A DNA stretch of 64,000 bases from Hydrogenophaga flava NBRC 102514 (GCF_001571145.1 NZ_BCTF01000009.1:1-64000); one strand, 5' to 3'; counted from the first letter of the stretch, positions 49,987 to 59,463 are shown. Translations and numbers: made by a program. Notes: generated by a model not told the origin, from the letters alone.

Positions 49987-51048
49987 CTAAGACTGGCTCA
50001 AGCGGCTCATCCAGATAGCCGCATCCACCGCCGCCAGCAGGCTTGTGGCACTCGCCCTTCCGGTGCCAGCCAGATCGAAGGCGGTGCCATGGTCTGGGCT
50101 GGTGCGAACCATGGGCAAACCCAGTGTGGTGTTGACACCATGCTCCAGGCCGAGGAACTTGACTGGGATCAGCCCCTGGTCGTGGTACATCGCCACCACC
50201 ACATCGAACTCACCTTGGCGGGCCCGCATGAACACGGTGTCGGGCGCGTGCGGGCCGCTGACCTTCAATCCATCGGCACAGGCACGATCCACAACCGGCC
50301 GCAGGATCTCGACTTCTTCCCGACCAAACAGGCCCCCCTCGCCTGCATGAGGATTCAGTCCTGCGACGGCGATGCGGATGTCCGGCATGCCGCAGCGGCG
50401 ATAGTGCGCCGCGGTGATGCGGATGGTGTCCATCACGCGTTCGGCGGTGACGGCCTCGAGCGCCTGCCGCAGCGACACGTGGATGCTTACCAGCACCGTG
50501 GCCAGCCCCGGAGCACTGAGCATCATCCGCACCGGCATCTCGCTCACAGGCACACCCGCATGCTCAGCGGCCAGGGCTTGCAGGAACTCTGTGTGCCCCG
50601 GGTGCGGCAGTCCTGCGGCGGCCAGAGACTCTTTGTGCACGGGTGCAGTGACCAGTGCCCTCGCCTGGCCCGTCAGCACCCACCGTGCGGCAACAGCAAT
50701 GCTGTCAGCTGCGGCACGGCCGGCCTCGGCACTGATCCGGCCCCATGAAACCAAGGGGCCTGGCGCGCAGGCCTGTATCAATGCAAGCCCTGGGCGAGAA
50801 GCATGAGCCCACTCCCCGGGGCCATCGAGCACCACCACGTCCAGCGCCCCCCGCCCGAACTGCGGCTGGACCACATCCGCTGCGCGCCGCAGGGTGGCCT
50901 CGTCACCGGCCACCACTACCTGCCCGTGGAGATCGGGGCGTTCCAGAAGGGCACGGACCACAATCTCGGGCCCTATCCCGGCGGGGTCTCCCATGGTGAC
51001 CACAAGCGGGCGGTGACGCCCGGGACTCTCGAAAACAGGAGTGGTCAC
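49987..51048 (-). CDS. pdxA: 4-Hydroxythreonine-4-phosphate dehydrogenase
   Basis: 353 residues from GTG at 51048 (TTPVFESPGRHRPLVVTMGD follows the start). The start lies four bases after the upstream gene's stop. PdxA oxidises 4-phosphohydroxy-L-threonine in pyridoxal phosphate synthesis. Family signatures are VTMGDPAGIGPE, the metal-binding GHTEF in LPHPGHTEFLQAL, and DVVVAMYHDQGLIPVKFLG. RTSPDHGTAFDLAGTGRAS is the C-terminal metal and NAD region. The longer frame upstream is a shadow of the neighbouring Nif3-like gene. Confidence 0.93.
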   Translation of the reverse strand: MTTPVFESPGRHRPLVVTMGDPAGIGPEIVVRALLERPDLHGQVVVAGDEATLRRAADVVQPQFGRGALDVVVLDGPGEWAHASRPGLALIQACAPGPLVSWGRISAEAGRAAADSIAVAARWVLTGQARALVTAPVHKESLAAAGLPHPGHTEFLQALAAEHAGVPVSEMPVRMMLSAPGLATVLVSIHVSLRQALEAVTAERVMDTIRITAAHYRRCGMPDIRIAVAGLNPHAGEGGLFGREEVEILRPVVDRACADGLKVSGPHAPDTVFMRARQGEFDVVVAMYHDQGLIPVKFLGLEHGVNTTLGLPMVRTSPDHGTAFDLAGTGRASATSLLAAVDAAIWMSRLSQS

Positions 51049-51052
51049 AGTG

Positions 51053-51874
51053 TCACGCCGGGTTGGGAATGTCGATGAACTGATGCTCAATGCCGAGGAG
51101 CTCCGCCACGTGAGCTGCCACTGCTGGCGCGCCGTAGCGTTCCGACGCGTGATGACCGCAGGCGATATAGGCCACACCGGCCTCCCGCGCGTAGTGCGTC
51201 TGCGGCTCCGATATCTCACCCGTGATGAACACGTCGGCGCCAGCGGCGATGGCCGCCTCGAAATAGCCTTGGGCACCACCCGTGCAGATCGCCACGCGCT
51301 CCACACGGCGCCCCGGATCGCCGACCAGCAGCGCGGCGCGCCCCAAGGAACTCTCGATGTCCTTGAGCAGTTCGGCCGCCGGCGCAGGCGGGCGCAACCC
51401 CAGAAAGCCCAGCGACTGATCGCCAAAACGCCCTTCCCCAGCATCCAGCACATGGACACCGATACGGCGTGCCAGCTGCGCGTTGTTGCCCAGCTCGGCA
51501 TGTGCATCCAGCGGCAGGTGATACGCCAGCAGGTTGATGTCGTGCGACAGCAGGCGCGCCAGACGCTGCTTCATCCAGCCCGTCACACGCCCGTCCTGGC
51601 CACGCCAGAACAGTCCGTGGTGCACGAACAGGGCGTCCGCTCCGGCGTCGATGGCCGCGTCGATGAACGCAAGGCTGGCGGTCACACCGCTGACCAGCTT
51701 GTGCACGCGCACTCGGCCCTCCACCTGCAGACCGTTGGGTCCGTAGTCCTTGAAAAGCGCAGGCTGCAGAAGGCGGTCGCAGGCTGCGAGCAGATCGTCG
51801 CGCAGGACGCCTTGACCAGGGAATGAATCGGGTGGCATGGAGGCGGTGATATCAGAACCGGCCACCAGGGACAT
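51053..51874 (-). CDS. Nif3-like dinuclear metal centre hexameric protein
   Basis: 273 residues if translated from 51874; the ATG at 51838 (MPPDSF) is equally plausible, as neither has a clear Shine-Dalgarno. Family landmarks are FKDYGPNGLQVEG, the metal-binding ALFVHHGLFWRG and LLAYHLPLDAHAELGNN, GFLGL, and the C-terminal TGEISEPQTHYAREAGVAYIACGHHASERYG. E. coli YbgI is a close relative. Some members act as GTP cyclohydrolase-like or metal chaperone proteins, but the role is not settled. Directly upstream of pdxA. Confidence 0.9.
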   Translation of the reverse strand: MSLVAGSDITASMPPDSFPGQGVLRDDLLAACDRLLQPALFKDYGPNGLQVEGRVRVHKLVSGVTASLAFIDAAIDAGADALFVHHGLFWRGQDGRVTGWMKQRLARLLSHDINLLAYHLPLDAHAELGNNAQLARRIGVHVLDAGEGRFGDQSLGFLGLRPPAPAAELLKDIESSLGRAALLVGDPGRRVERVAICTGGAQGYFEAAIAAGADVFITGEISEPQTHYAREAGVAYIACGHHASERYGAPAVAAHVAELLGIEHQFIDIPNPA

Positions 51875-51936
51875 CCTGGCGCCAGCGTTCTATTCTGTCA
51901 CCGCCCAACCGGGGACGCGGCCTCTAGAGGCGCTGC

Positions 51937-52086
51937 TCAGCCGCGCTTGCGCTCGGCCCGCTCGGACTCCACCATTTTGCGGTTGAAGAACCGGTAGAAC
52001 CAGATCGCCATGCCGATCATGAAAGCGATGCCTGCGATGCTGAAAAGGCCATAGTCGGTGGAAAAAAGATCTGCAATGGCTTTCAT
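51937..52086 (-). CDS. DUF3149 mini membrane protein
   Basis: 49 residues from ATG at 52086 (MKAIADLFSTDYGLFSIAGI). One hydrophobic helix (FSIAGIAFMIGMAIWFYRFF) is followed by a basic tail (NRKMVESERAERKRG). This matches the DUF3149 pattern. The longer frame to 52149 has no conserved content. An Anr/FNR-like box (52149-52162) is centred at a distance that would suit a class II promoter for this gene. Function unknown. Confidence 0.75.
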   Translation of the reverse strand: MKAIADLFSTDYGLFSIAGIAFMIGMAIWFYRFFNRKMVESERAERKRG

Positions 52087-52148
52087 CGTGTGCTCCAGTC
52101 CTCTGTGACAACAGGCAGCCATTGCATCCCCAAGCCATGCGGTCCGCA

Positions 52149-52162
52149 TTGACTTGCATCAA
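52149..52162. promoter_or_regulatory. Anr/FNR-like binding site
   Basis: TTGAC-ttgc-ATCAA matches the TTGAT-N4-ATCAA consensus at nine of ten positions. It lies between the divergent DUF3149 gene and the DegS-like protease gene. For the minus-strand gene, a TGCAAT -10 (52126-52121) would start transcripts near 52114, placing the box centre about 41.5 bp upstream, the classical activator spacing. Regulation of the plus-strand gene is also possible. Confidence 0.5.
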
Positions 52163-52261
52163 TCAGCTTGAACCGGCGAGCCGTGTGGTCGTATACGTGA
52201 CAATGTCAGCAGGGATGCCGCGAAACGCTCCAGAGCTCCCGTTCCTTTTGCACCCGTCATC

Positions 52262-53407
52262 ATGAAACGCATCTGGCTTCTTTTCGCCCAAACCGTCACT
52301 GTCGCGGTGGCCGTCCTCTTTGTCGTGGGTACGCTCAAACCCCACTGGCTGGACCGCCGCAATGTGCTGCCTGCGGTGGTGCCAGTGATTGAATCGCCCG
52401 GAACCCTCTCTGTCGAACCATCGGCCACTGGCTTCAGGGAGGCTGCCAAGCGGGCATCCCCTGCGGTCGTGAGCATCAACACCAGCAAGGCACCTGACCA
52501 GGCCCAGATGGTCGACCCCTGGTTCCGGTTCTTTTTCGGGGAGCAGGGGCAGGGGCAACCCCAAGCCGGCCTGGGTTCGGGCGTGATCGTGAGTGAAGCG
52601 GGTTACATCCTGACCAACAACCACGTGATCGAAGAAGCGGACCAGATCGAGGTGGTGCTCAACGATGGACGCCGAAGCACCGCCCAGGTCATCGGCACCG
52701 ACCCGGAAACCGATCTGGCCATCCTGAAGATCAATCTCGGTGGCCTGCCCGTGATCACCCTGGGCAATTCCGAGGCGCTGTTCATTGGCGACCAGGTGCT
52801 GGCCATTGGCAACCCCTTCGGAGTTGGTCAGACCGTGACCAGCGGCATCGTCAGTGCCCTGGGACGCACCCAGCTGGGCATCAACACGTTCGAGAATTTC
52901 ATCCAGACCGATGCGGCCATCAACCCGGGCAATTCGGGCGGTGCGCTGGTGGACATCCACGGACACCTGATGGGCATCAACACCGCGATCTATTCCCGTT
53001 CGGGTGGATCGATGGGCATCGGATTTGCCATCCCTACCTCCACCGCACGCAGCGTGATGGACGCCATCGTGCGCGATGGCAAGGTCACCCGAGGTTGGAT
53101 TGGTGTGGAACCTCAGGATCTGACCCCTGAGCTGGCCGAGAGCTTCTCGATACCCTCAGGCACGGGCGTCATCATCACCGGCGTGCTGCAGAACGGTCCG
53201 GCCGCCCAGGCTGGCATCCGTCCTGGCGATGTGGTGACCCAGGTGGGAGACACACCGGTCAGCAACGTGTCCCAGTTGCTGTCTGCCGTGGCAGCTCTCG
53301 CTCCGGGCGTGCCCTCCAGTCTGGAGATCGTCAGGAAGGACGGAAAACAGCGCATCCAGATCACGCCGGGCAAGCGCAACCTGCCCAGGCCCCAGCCCAG
53401 CCGCTGA
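52262..53407 (+). CDS. DegS/AlgW-like periplasmic serine protease (S1C, one PDZ)
   Basis: 381 residues with one N-terminal membrane anchor (LLFAQTVTVAVAVLFVVGTL). The trypsin-like domain has the catalytic His in TNNHVIEEADQIEVVL, the Asp in PETDLAILKI and the Ser in AINPGNSGGALVDIHG. One PDZ domain follows (about 285-375; GVLQNGPAAQAGIRPGDVVT). A single PDZ with membrane anchor is the DegS/AlgW layout, and these start the envelope stress (sigma-E) cascade. An alternative is a general HtrA-type protease. It converges on tatC with no gap (TGATCA). Confidence 0.9.
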   Translation: MKRIWLLFAQTVTVAVAVLFVVGTLKPHWLDRRNVLPAVVPVIESPGTLSVEPSATGFREAAKRASPAVVSINTSKAPDQAQMVDPWFRFFFGEQGQGQPQAGLGSGVIVSEAGYILTNNHVIEEADQIEVVLNDGRRSTAQVIGTDPETDLAILKINLGGLPVITLGNSEALFIGDQVLAIGNPFGVGQTVTSGIVSALGRTQLGINTFENFIQTDAAINPGNSGGALVDIHGHLMGINTAIYSRSGGSMGIGFAIPTSTARSVMDAIVRDGKVTRGWIGVEPQDLTPELAESFSIPSGTGVIITGVLQNGPAAQAGIRPGDVVTQVGDTPVSNVSQLLSAVAALAPGVPSSLEIVRKDGKQRIQITPGKRNLPRPQPSR

Positions 53408-54202
53408 TCAGGACGCCGCGCCGTCTTTCACAGATTCGTCGGGGGCCTTGGTATTGCGCACAAACCACTGCGAGCCCCAGATGCCCAGTTCGTACAGCAG
53501 GCACATGGGCACCGCCAACGCGAGCTGTGAAATCACGTCTGGCGGGGTCACAACGGCGGCGACTACGAACGCCACCACGATGAAGTAACCCCGGAACTCC
53601 TTCAGCTGCTTGACGCTGACCATGTTCATCTTCACCAGCAGCACCACCACGATCGGCACCTGGAACGCCAGGCCAAAGGCGAGATAGAGCGACAGGATTG
53701 CTTCCACATAAGAGGCAATGTCGGGGGTGGCTGCCACGCTCTGGGGGGTGAACTGCTGGATGAAGCCGAACATCTTGTCCAGCACGAAAAACTGGACGAA
53801 CGCAATGCCCACGTATGCCAGCAAGCTGCCTAGGATGATCAGAGGAACCGCAAACCGCTTCTCATGGCTGTACAGCCCCGGTGCTACAAACGCCCAGATC
53901 TGATACATCCACCAGGGCAGCGACAGCAGCAATGCCCCCATGGCAAGCACCTTCAGCGGCACAAAAAACGGCGAAAACACCCCCACGGCGATCAGCTTGG
54001 CATCGGGCGGCATGTGCGCCCGGATGGGCACCGCAATCAGATCAATCAGTCCGCTGGGACCGGGCCAGATGGCCAGCAAAGCCATGCAGACCCCCAGACC
54101 GGCGATGCCATAGAGCAGCCGGTCGCGCAGCTCCATGAGGTGCTGGACAAACGGCTGCTCTGAACCGGCGAGCTCGTCGGTGGATTTGTCAGGATCGGAC
54201 AT
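53408..54202 (-). CDS. tatC: Sec-independent translocase subunit TatC
   Basis: 264 residues from ATG at 54202, whose first base is the last base of the tatB stop (TGATG). The cytosolic N-terminus FVQHLMELRDRLLYGIAG is the Tat-signal recognition site. Six membrane helices follow, with the conserved FxxPxE-like region YSHEKRFAVPLIILGSLLAY. It is the core receptor of the twin-arginine export pathway. The upstream part of the long frame is a tatB shadow. End of the his-tat gene run. Confidence 0.96.
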   Translation of the reverse strand: MSDPDKSTDELAGSEQPFVQHLMELRDRLLYGIAGLGVCMALLAIWPGPSGLIDLIAVPIRAHMPPDAKLIAVGVFSPFFVPLKVLAMGALLLSLPWWMYQIWAFVAPGLYSHEKRFAVPLIILGSLLAYVGIAFVQFFVLDKMFGFIQQFTPQSVAATPDIASYVEAILSLYLAFGLAFQVPIVVVLLVKMNMVSVKQLKEFRGYFIVVAFVVAAVVTPPDVISQLALAVPMCLLYELGIWGSQWFVRNTKAPDESVKDGAAS

Positions 54203-54702
54203 CAGCGGGAAGCGGAAGAGGGGCGCGGGCGGAATCGGGCCACGCGGGCCGCACCGGATTGGGCACGCGTACGCACGCCCGTGCGGGCCTTGTACCACTG
54301 GGGCATCGCTTTCTGTTTGATGCGCCAGTTCTTCCGGGGGTGCTTATAAGACGGGAAGCTGTCGGTCCCAAGCCGGGACAGAGCTTCCGAGGTGTCGGAG
54401 GAAAACGCCGATCCATCCAGACCGGAGGTGGCTTCGGACCACGACTTTTCGAAATCGCCGGCACCGGAGGCGACCGACGACTCCACGTCGCGCGCCGCCG
54501 TCTCCACCGACTCTTTCATTTTCTTGAGCTCTTCGAGCTCCATGGAACGGCCGACTTCCGCCTTCACGTCGGCCACGTAGCGCTGGGCCTTGCCCAACAG
54601 CGTCCCGACCGTGCGAGCCACACGCGGGAGCTTCGCGGGGCCGATGACGATGAGCGCCACCGCACCGATCAGCGCAAGCTTGGAGATACCGAGATCAATC
54701 AT
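54202..54702 (-). CDS. tatB: Sec-independent translocase subunit TatB
   Basis: 166 residues. The N-terminal helix and hinge read [20 protein letters not shown] then [13 protein letters not shown]. The Glu at position 8 typical of E. coli TatB is not present as such. An amphipathic helix and a helical acidic middle ([17 protein letters not shown]) follow. The C-terminus is unusually basic ([20 protein letters not shown] and on) and likely disordered. It partners with TatC. Coupled to tatC by a one-base overlap. Confidence 0.93.
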   Translation of the reverse strand: MIDLGISKLALIGAVALIVIGPAKLPRVARTVGTLLGKAQRYVADVKAEVGRSMELEELKKMKESVETAARDVESSVASGAGDFEKSWSEATSGLDGSAFSSDTSEALSRLGTDSFPSYKHPRKNWRIKQKAMPQWYKARTGVRTRAQSGAARVARFRPRPSSASR

Positions 54703-54761
54703 GGATCGGTGTGCGGCAGAAAGTCACATACGGCGCACCAATGGGCGTGCACCGTAGTGAC

Positions 54762-54998
54762 TCAGCTCTTTTGCTTGGCTTCGACGTCGATGGTGGTCTT
54801 TTCGCTGCGGCCATCCTGACCGACCTGAGCAGCCGGGGTTGCATCAGCGGTCGTCTGGCCACCGTCCTTCATGCCGTCCTTGAAGCCTTTGACGGCGCCA
54901 CCGAGGTCGGAGCCGATGTTCTTCAGCTTCTTGGTGCCGAACACCATCACCACGATCAGCAACACGATCAGCCAATGCCAAATCGAGAAAGAGCCCAT
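54762..54998 (-). CDS. tatA: Sec-independent translocase subunit TatA
   Basis: 78 residues, ATG at 54998 with GGAGA upstream. [20 protein letters not shown] is the membrane helix, and [20 protein letters not shown] the hinge with amphipathic helix, the TatA hallmark. The tail is Ala/Gln/Lys-rich. TatA oligomers form the export pore with TatBC. It follows hinT by 72 bp and precedes tatB by 59 bp. Confidence 0.96.
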   Translation of the reverse strand: MGSFSIWHWLIVLLIVVMVFGTKKLKNIGSDLGGAVKGFKDGMKDGGQTTADATPAAQVGQDGRSEKTTIDVEAKQKS

Positions 54999-55070
54999 GA
55001 GTATCTCCAGAAACGTTGTGTGAATGCGCGACTGGCGCCAATGCTGGGATTCTACGACCCCGGGTTTGGT

Positions 55071-55433
55071 TCAGCCGCGCGCCCAGGGACGAGGACCGCC
55101 CATCACATGCCAGTGCAGATGCTGAACCTCCTGGCCACCTTCGATGCCGGTGTTGCACACCATGCGAAAGCCACCCTCAGGATACGGATTGCAGCCCTGC
55201 TCCAGAGCCAGCTTCGGCGCCAGCACCATCAGACGCCCCATCCAGGCCTCATCAGCGGGCGCCAAATGCGCCATTGAGGCGATGTGCCGCTTGGGAATCA
55301 GCAGGAAATGCACCGGCGCCCAAGGATGGATGTCGTGAAACGCGTACAGCTCCTCGTCCTCGTACACCTTCCGGGACGGGATCTGGCCGGCAACGATCTT
55401 GCAGAAAATGCAGTTGGGGTCTTGATCACTCAT
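55071..55433 (-). CDS. hinT: HIT-family purine nucleoside phosphoramidase
   Basis: 120 residues. The HIT motif is VQHLHWHVMGG (His-x-His-x-His). The N-terminal CIFCKIVAGQIPSRKVYEDE is typical of the HinT group, and HDIHPWAPVHFLLIPKRHIA of the nucleotide site. It hydrolyses nucleoside phosphoramidates; its physiological role is uncertain. Situated 16 bp after the DUF4870 gene and upstream of tatA, an arrangement common in beta-proteobacteria. Confidence 0.95.
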   Translation of the reverse strand: MSDQDPNCIFCKIVAGQIPSRKVYEDEELYAFHDIHPWAPVHFLLIPKRHIASMAHLAPADEAWMGRLMVLAPKLALEQGCNPYPEGGFRMVCNTGIEGGQEVQHLHWHVMGGPRPWARG

Positions 55434-55449
55434 GGAGTTTCGTGCGGCT

Positions 55450-55839
55450 TCAGGAAGGCATTGCCTGGCCGGCGTTCATGCGCACCATGCCCCGGACAAT
55501 GCGGTAGAGGAACCAGATGGAGATGATGGCCCAGGCGATCATCCCGGGCACCAGCAACAGCAGCCACAGCGGCCAGGTGACGACATACAGGATGCCGGCC
55601 CAGATCACGGAGCGGATGCGCCAAGAAAAATGACTGGCCTGCCAGGTACCTTCGGCGTCGCCCTTTTTCACCAGATCAATGATCAGTGCCACCAACAGGA
55701 TGCCGACGCCCACCTGCGCTCCTGGCAACACCGCCGCCACCGCCACGATCAGGTGCAGCAGGTAGCTGATCCAGCCGACCGTCTTGAGGGACTCGGCTTT
55801 TTCGCTGTCCACCGCCTTGACGTCGATGATGTCGCTCAT
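55450..55839 (-). CDS. DUF4870-like inner-membrane protein
   Basis: 129 residues from ATG at 55839 (MSDIIDVKAVDSEKAESLKT), with AAGGAGC upstream. Three hydrophobic stretches (WISYLLHLIVAVAAVLPG; VGILLVALIIDLVKKG; ILYVVTWPLWLLLLVPGMIAWAII) and the WQASHFSWRIRSVIW motif match small DUF4870-type membrane proteins. The longer frame overlapping hisE is rejected. It lies 11 bp after hisE; no role in histidine synthesis is known. Confidence 0.85.
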   Translation of the reverse strand: MSDIIDVKAVDSEKAESLKTVGWISYLLHLIVAVAAVLPGAQVGVGILLVALIIDLVKKGDAEGTWQASHFSWRIRSVIWAGILYVVTWPLWLLLLVPGMIAWAIISIWFLYRIVRGMVRMNAGQAMPS

Positions 55840-55850
55840 GTCGGCTCCTT

Positions 55851-56222
55851 TCAGGATTTGGGTTCCGCCTCGCGCGCCACCGCCTTGCGCAGGGCTTTTT
55901 CTTCCAGGCCACTCAGCCCTTCGCGGCGCGCCAGCTCGGCGACCACATCGGAAGGCGCCCGGCCATAGTGGGCGAGCGCGATCATGCTGTGAAACCACAG
56001 ATCGGCGACCTCGTTGACCAGCTTCTGCACGTCGCCACCATGGTCACAGTCCTTGGCGGCCATCACCGCCTCGGTGGCTTCTTCACCGATCTTCTTGAGG
56101 AAAGCGTCCGGGCCCTTGTACAGCAGTCGCGCGACGTAGCTCTTCTCGGGATCGCCGCCGTTGGCTGGCTTGCGGCTTTCAATGACTGCGGCCAGGCGCG
56201 CGAGCGAATCGGTGTCGGACAT
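55851..56222 (-). CDS. hisE: Phosphoribosyl-ATP diphosphatase
   Basis: 123 residues from ATG at 56222; a GTG nine bases upstream overlaps the hisI stop and is an alternative. HisE removes pyrophosphate from PR-ATP. The MazG-like fold has [31 protein letters not shown] and [19 protein letters not shown] with the metal-binding Glu/Asp. It is a separate protein here rather than fused to hisI. Confidence 0.95.
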   Translation of the reverse strand: MSDTDSLARLAAVIESRKPANGGDPEKSYVARLLYKGPDAFLKKIGEEATEAVMAAKDCDHGGDVQKLVNEVADLWFHSMIALAHYGRAPSDVVAELARREGLSGLEEKALRKAVAREAEPKS

Positions 56223-56227
56223 GGCTC

Positions 56228-56617
56228 TCACTTGTAAATCGATTCAGGGTCCTTGAGCACCGGATCGACCGGCACCCACTGCCCATTCTGGTGGCTCTGG
56301 AAGAAGCAGCTGTGGCGCCCGGTGTGGCAGGCGATGCCAGGCTCGTGGCCCAACTGCGTCACCTTGAGCAGCACCACGTCGTTGTCGCAGTCCAGGCGGA
56401 TGTCGTGCACCGTCTGCACGTGACCCGACTCTTCGCCCTTGAACCAGAGCCTGTTGCGCGAACGGCTGAAGTACACCGCACGCCCCAGCTCCGCCGTCTT
56501 CTGCAGTGCATCCCGGTTCATCCAGGCGAACATCAACACGTCGCCGGAAGCGGCTTCCTGCGCAATAACAGGCACCAGCCCCTGAGCATCCCACTTGATG
56601 GCGTCGAGCCAGTCCAT
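56228..56617 (-). CDS. hisI: Phosphoribosyl-AMP cyclohydrolase
   Basis: 129 residues from ATG at 56617, whose A is the last base of the hisF stop (TGATG); a GTG one codon upstream is possible. It opens the adenine ring of [40 protein letters not shown] and the metal-binding Cys/Asp region ([27 protein letters not shown]) are diagnostic. Fed by hisE in the pathway and placed directly before it. Confidence 0.96.
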   Translation of the reverse strand: MDWLDAIKWDAQGLVPVIAQEAASGDVLMFAWMNRDALQKTAELGRAVYFSRSRNRLWFKGEESGHVQTVHDIRLDCDNDVVLLKVTQLGHEPGIACHTGRHSCFFQSHQNGQWVPVDPVLKDPESIYK

Positions 56618-57396
56618 CACAACCTCACCGGAATACCGCGCTCGGCCATGCGCTGCTTGGCCTGGGCCACGGTGTATTCGCCGTAGTGGAAGATGCTGGC
56701 GGCCAACACCGCATCGGCGCCGCCCTGCTGCACGCCGTCGGCCAGGTGGTCGAGATTGCCCACTCCGCCCGAGGCAATGACGGGCACGCTGACCGCGTCG
56801 GCCACAGCACGGGTGAGTTCCAGGTCGAAGCCGCTCTTGGTACCGTCGCGGTCCATGCTGGTCAGCAGGATCTCGCCGGCGCCGTATTCGGCCATCTGCC
56901 GCGCCCAGGCCACCGCGTCCAGCCCGGTGTTCTTGCGGCCGCCGTGGCTGTACACATCCCAGCCTGCGCCGCGCGCGGCGAGATCATCGCCATGACGGCG
57001 CTTGGCGTCGATGGCGACCACGATGCACTGCGCGCCGTACTTGTCGGACGCGTCACGGATCACCTGCGGGTTGGCGATGGCCGCCGAATTGAAGCTGGTT
57101 TTGTCAGCACCGGCATTGAGCAGTCGGCGAACGTCTTCGACCGTGCGCACGCCGCCACCAACCGTGAGCGGGATGAACACCTGCGAAGCCACCGCCTCGA
57201 TGATGTGCAGGATCAGATCACGTCCATCGCTGGTGGCGGTGATGTCGAGAAAGGTCAGTTCATCGGCGCCCTGCTCGTTGTAGCGGGCGGCAATTTCCAC
57301 CGGGTCACCGGCGTCGCGCAGTTCCACGAAGTTGACGCCCTTGACCACGCGGCCACCGGTCACGTCCAGGCAGGGGATGATGCGTTTAGCCAGCAT
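56617..57396 (-). CDS. hisF: Imidazole glycerol phosphate synthase, cyclase subunit HisF
   Basis: 259 residues, a TIM barrel. [20 protein letters not shown] opens the protein; the catalytic Asp is in CLDV, and the second Asp is in [20 protein letters not shown]. With HisH it makes imidazole glycerol phosphate and AICAR. Similar to HisA, its upstream neighbour at 6 bp, from which the family is thought to have arisen by duplication. Confidence 0.97.
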   Translation of the reverse strand: MLAKRIIPCLDVTGGRVVKGVNFVELRDAGDPVEIAARYNEQGADELTFLDITATSDGRDLILHIIEAVASQVFIPLTVGGGVRTVEDVRRLLNAGADKTSFNSAAIANPQVIRDASDKYGAQCIVVAIDAKRRHGDDLAARGAGWDVYSHGGRKNTGLDAVAWARQMAEYGAGEILLTSMDRDGTKSGFDLELTRAVADAVSVPVIASGGVGNLDHLADGVQQGGADAVLAASIFHYGEYTVAQAKQRMAERGIPVRL

Positions 57397-57402
57397 CGGG
57401 TT

Positions 57403-58143
57403 TCATCCGTTCAACTCGTCGGCCAGCGCCTGCGCCGCCTGGAAATCCAGATCGCCGCTGTAGATCGAGCGGCCGCAGATCACGCCCTCGACGCCCTCCT
57501 CCTCCACCGCACACAGCTTGCGGATGTCTTCGAGGTTGGACAGGCCGCCGGAGGCGATCACCGGAATCGACAGCGACTGCGCCAGCTTGACCGTCGCCTC
57601 GATGTTGATGCCACTGAGCATGCCGTCGCGGCCGATGTCGGTGTAGATGATGGACTCGACCCCGTAGTCCTCGAACTTCTTGCCCAGGTCCACCACCTCG
57701 TGACCGGTGAGCTTGCTCCAGCCGTCGGTGGCGACCTTGCCGTCCTTGGCGTCCAGGCCGACGATGATGTGACCGCCGAACGCGGTGCAGGCGTCCTGCA
57801 GGAAGCCAGGGTTCTTGACCGCGGCGGTGCCGATGATCACGTAGCGCAGGCCGGCATCCAGGTAACGCTCGATGGTGTCCAGATCGCGGATGCCACCGCC
57901 CAGCTGCACATCGACCTCGGCCCCCACCTCCTTGAGCACGGCGCGGATGGCCTGCTCATTCTTGGGCTTGCCCGCAAAGGCGCCGTTGAGGTCGACCAGG
58001 TGGATGCGACGCGCACCCTTGTCGACCCAGCTGCGGGCCATGGCCGCCGGGTCCTCGCCGAACACCGTGGTCTGGTCCATGTCCCCCTGCTTGAGGCGAA
58101 CGCACTGGCCGTCTTTCATGTCAATGGCGGGAATCAGCAGCAT
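57403..58143 (-). CDS. hisA: ProFAR isomerase HisA
   Basis: 246 residues, a TIM barrel starting [20 protein letters not shown]. Catalytic Asp residues are in PAIDMKDG and [17 protein letters not shown]. It isomerises ProFAR to PRFAR, the substrate of HisF-His[21 protein letters not shown] and [20 protein letters not shown] are family blocks. 23 bp after hisH. Confidence 0.97.
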   Translation of the reverse strand: MLLIPAIDMKDGQCVRLKQGDMDQTTVFGEDPAAMARSWVDKGARRIHLVDLNGAFAGKPKNEQAIRAVLKEVGAEVDVQLGGGIRDLDTIERYLDAGLRYVIIGTAAVKNPGFLQDACTAFGGHIIVGLDAKDGKVATDGWSKLTGHEVVDLGKKFEDYGVESIIYTDIGRDGMLSGINIEATVKLAQSLSIPVIASGGLSNLEDIRKLCAVEEEGVEGVICGRSIYSGDLDFQAAQALADELNG

Positions 58144-58166
58144 GATGGTTGAAAAAGTGAGGGCAC

Positions 58167-58829
58167 TCAGGGTTTCCAGGACAGGAAGTTCCGGTACAGC
58201 GCCAGGCCCTGATCGGCGCTTTTTTCCGGGTGAAACTGGGTCGCAAAAATGTTATCGCGCGCAATCGCCGACGCAAAGCGGCCGCCGAAATCGGTCTCGC
58301 CCACCACATGCGCCGGATCGGCGGGGCGTGCGTAGTAGCTGTGCACGAAGTAGTAGTAGGCGCCCTCGGCGATGTCGGACCACATGGGGTGTTCGGGACG
58401 GCCATCCAGGCGGTGGAATACCTGGTTCCAGCCCATCTGGGGCACCTTGAACCGGCTACCGTCCTCTTGCAGACGGTCGCCCAGGCGGAAACGCACCACC
58501 TCGCCGGGCATCAGGGCCAGCCCGTCGGTCGGACCTTCCTCACTGCGCTCAAGCAGCATCTGCATGCCGACGCAGACACCAAACAGCGGCTTGTGGGCGG
58601 CCGCGTGCAACACCGCTTCCTTCAACCCCGAAGAGGCCAGTTCGTTCATGCAATCGGCCATGTGACCCTGCCCGGGCAGCACCACACGGTCGGCATCGAA
58701 CACGGCCTGTGCGTCGGAGGTGACGATCACGTCGATTCCGGAGCCGATGGCGGCGTGCATCACCGCCTGCGAGACGGAACGCAGGTTGCCGCTGCCGTAG
58801 TCCACCACGGCGACTGTCTTGGATTTCAT
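58167..58829 (-). CDS. hisH: Imidazole glycerol phosphate synthase, glutaminase subunit HisH
   Basis: 220 residues, class I glutamine amidotransferase. The nucleophile Cys is in [20 protein letters not shown]. The His-Glu pair is in [28 protein letters not shown] opens the fold. It feeds ammonia to HisF. It lies between hisB (22-bp gap) and hisA. Confidence 0.97.
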   Translation of the reverse strand: MKSKTVAVVDYGSGNLRSVSQAVMHAAIGSGIDVIVTSDAQAVFDADRVVLPGQGHMADCMNELASSGLKEAVLHAAAHKPLFGVCVGMQMLLERSEEGPTDGLALMPGEVVRFRLGDRLQEDGSRFKVPQMGWNQVFHRLDGRPEHPMWSDIAEGAYYYFVHSYYARPADPAHVVGETDFGGRFASAIARDNIFATQFHPEKSADQGLALYRNFLSWKP

Positions 58830-58851
58830 CAGGACCCTGAAGAGGAAAGAC

Positions 58852-59463
58852 TCAGAGCGAACCCTTGGTCGAGGGAATCACATCGCCCAGGCGTTCATCG
58901 CGTTCCAGCGCCATGCGCAGCGCACGGGCAAAGGCCTTGAACACGGTTTCAGCCTGGTGATGGGCATTCTCGCCGTGCAGGTTGTCGATGTGCAGCGTCA
59001 CACCCGCATGGTTGACAAAGCCCTGGAAGAACTCGAAGGCCAGCTGGGTGTCGAAGGCGCCGACCATGCCGGCCTTGAAAGGCACGCGCATGTGCAGGCC
59101 GGGGCGGCCGGAAAAGTCGATCACCACGCGCGAAAGCGCTTCGTCCAGCGGCACGTAGGCGTGGCCGTAGCGGCGGATGCCCTTCTTGTTGCCCACCGCT
59201 TTGGAGAAGGCCTGACCCAGGGTGATGCCCACGTCTTCAACCGTGTGGTGGCCATCGATGTGCAGATCGCCCTTGGCCTCGATCTCCAGGTCGATCAGCC
59301 CATGGCGGGCGATCTGGTCGAGCATGTGGTCGAAAAAGCCGATGCCGGTGGAGAGCTGGGCCCTGCCCGAACCGTCGAGGTTGACGTGCACACGGATCTG
59401 CGTCTCGGACGTGTTGCGCTGGACGTCGGCCACGCGGGCCGGGGCGGAAGAAGGGGTGGTCAT
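58852..59463 (-). CDS. hisB: Imidazoleglycerol-phosphate dehydratase
   Basis: 203 residues, the stand-alone dehydratase, without the phosphatase domain fused in E. coli HisB. The Mn-binding His clusters are [29 protein letters not shown] and [20 protein letters not shown]. The start overlaps the hisC stop by four bases (ATGA). The separate histidinol-phosphate phosphatase is not in this window. Confidence 0.97.
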   Translation of the reverse strand: MTTPSSAPARVADVQRNTSETQIRVHVNLDGSGRAQLSTGIGFFDHMLDQIARHGLIDLEIEAKGDLHIDGHHTVEDVGITLGQAFSKAVGNKKGIRRYGHAYVPLDEALSRVVIDFSGRPGLHMRVPFKAGMVGAFDTQLAFEFFQGFVNHAGVTLHIDNLHGENAHHQAETVFKAFARALRMALERDERLGDVIPSTKGSL

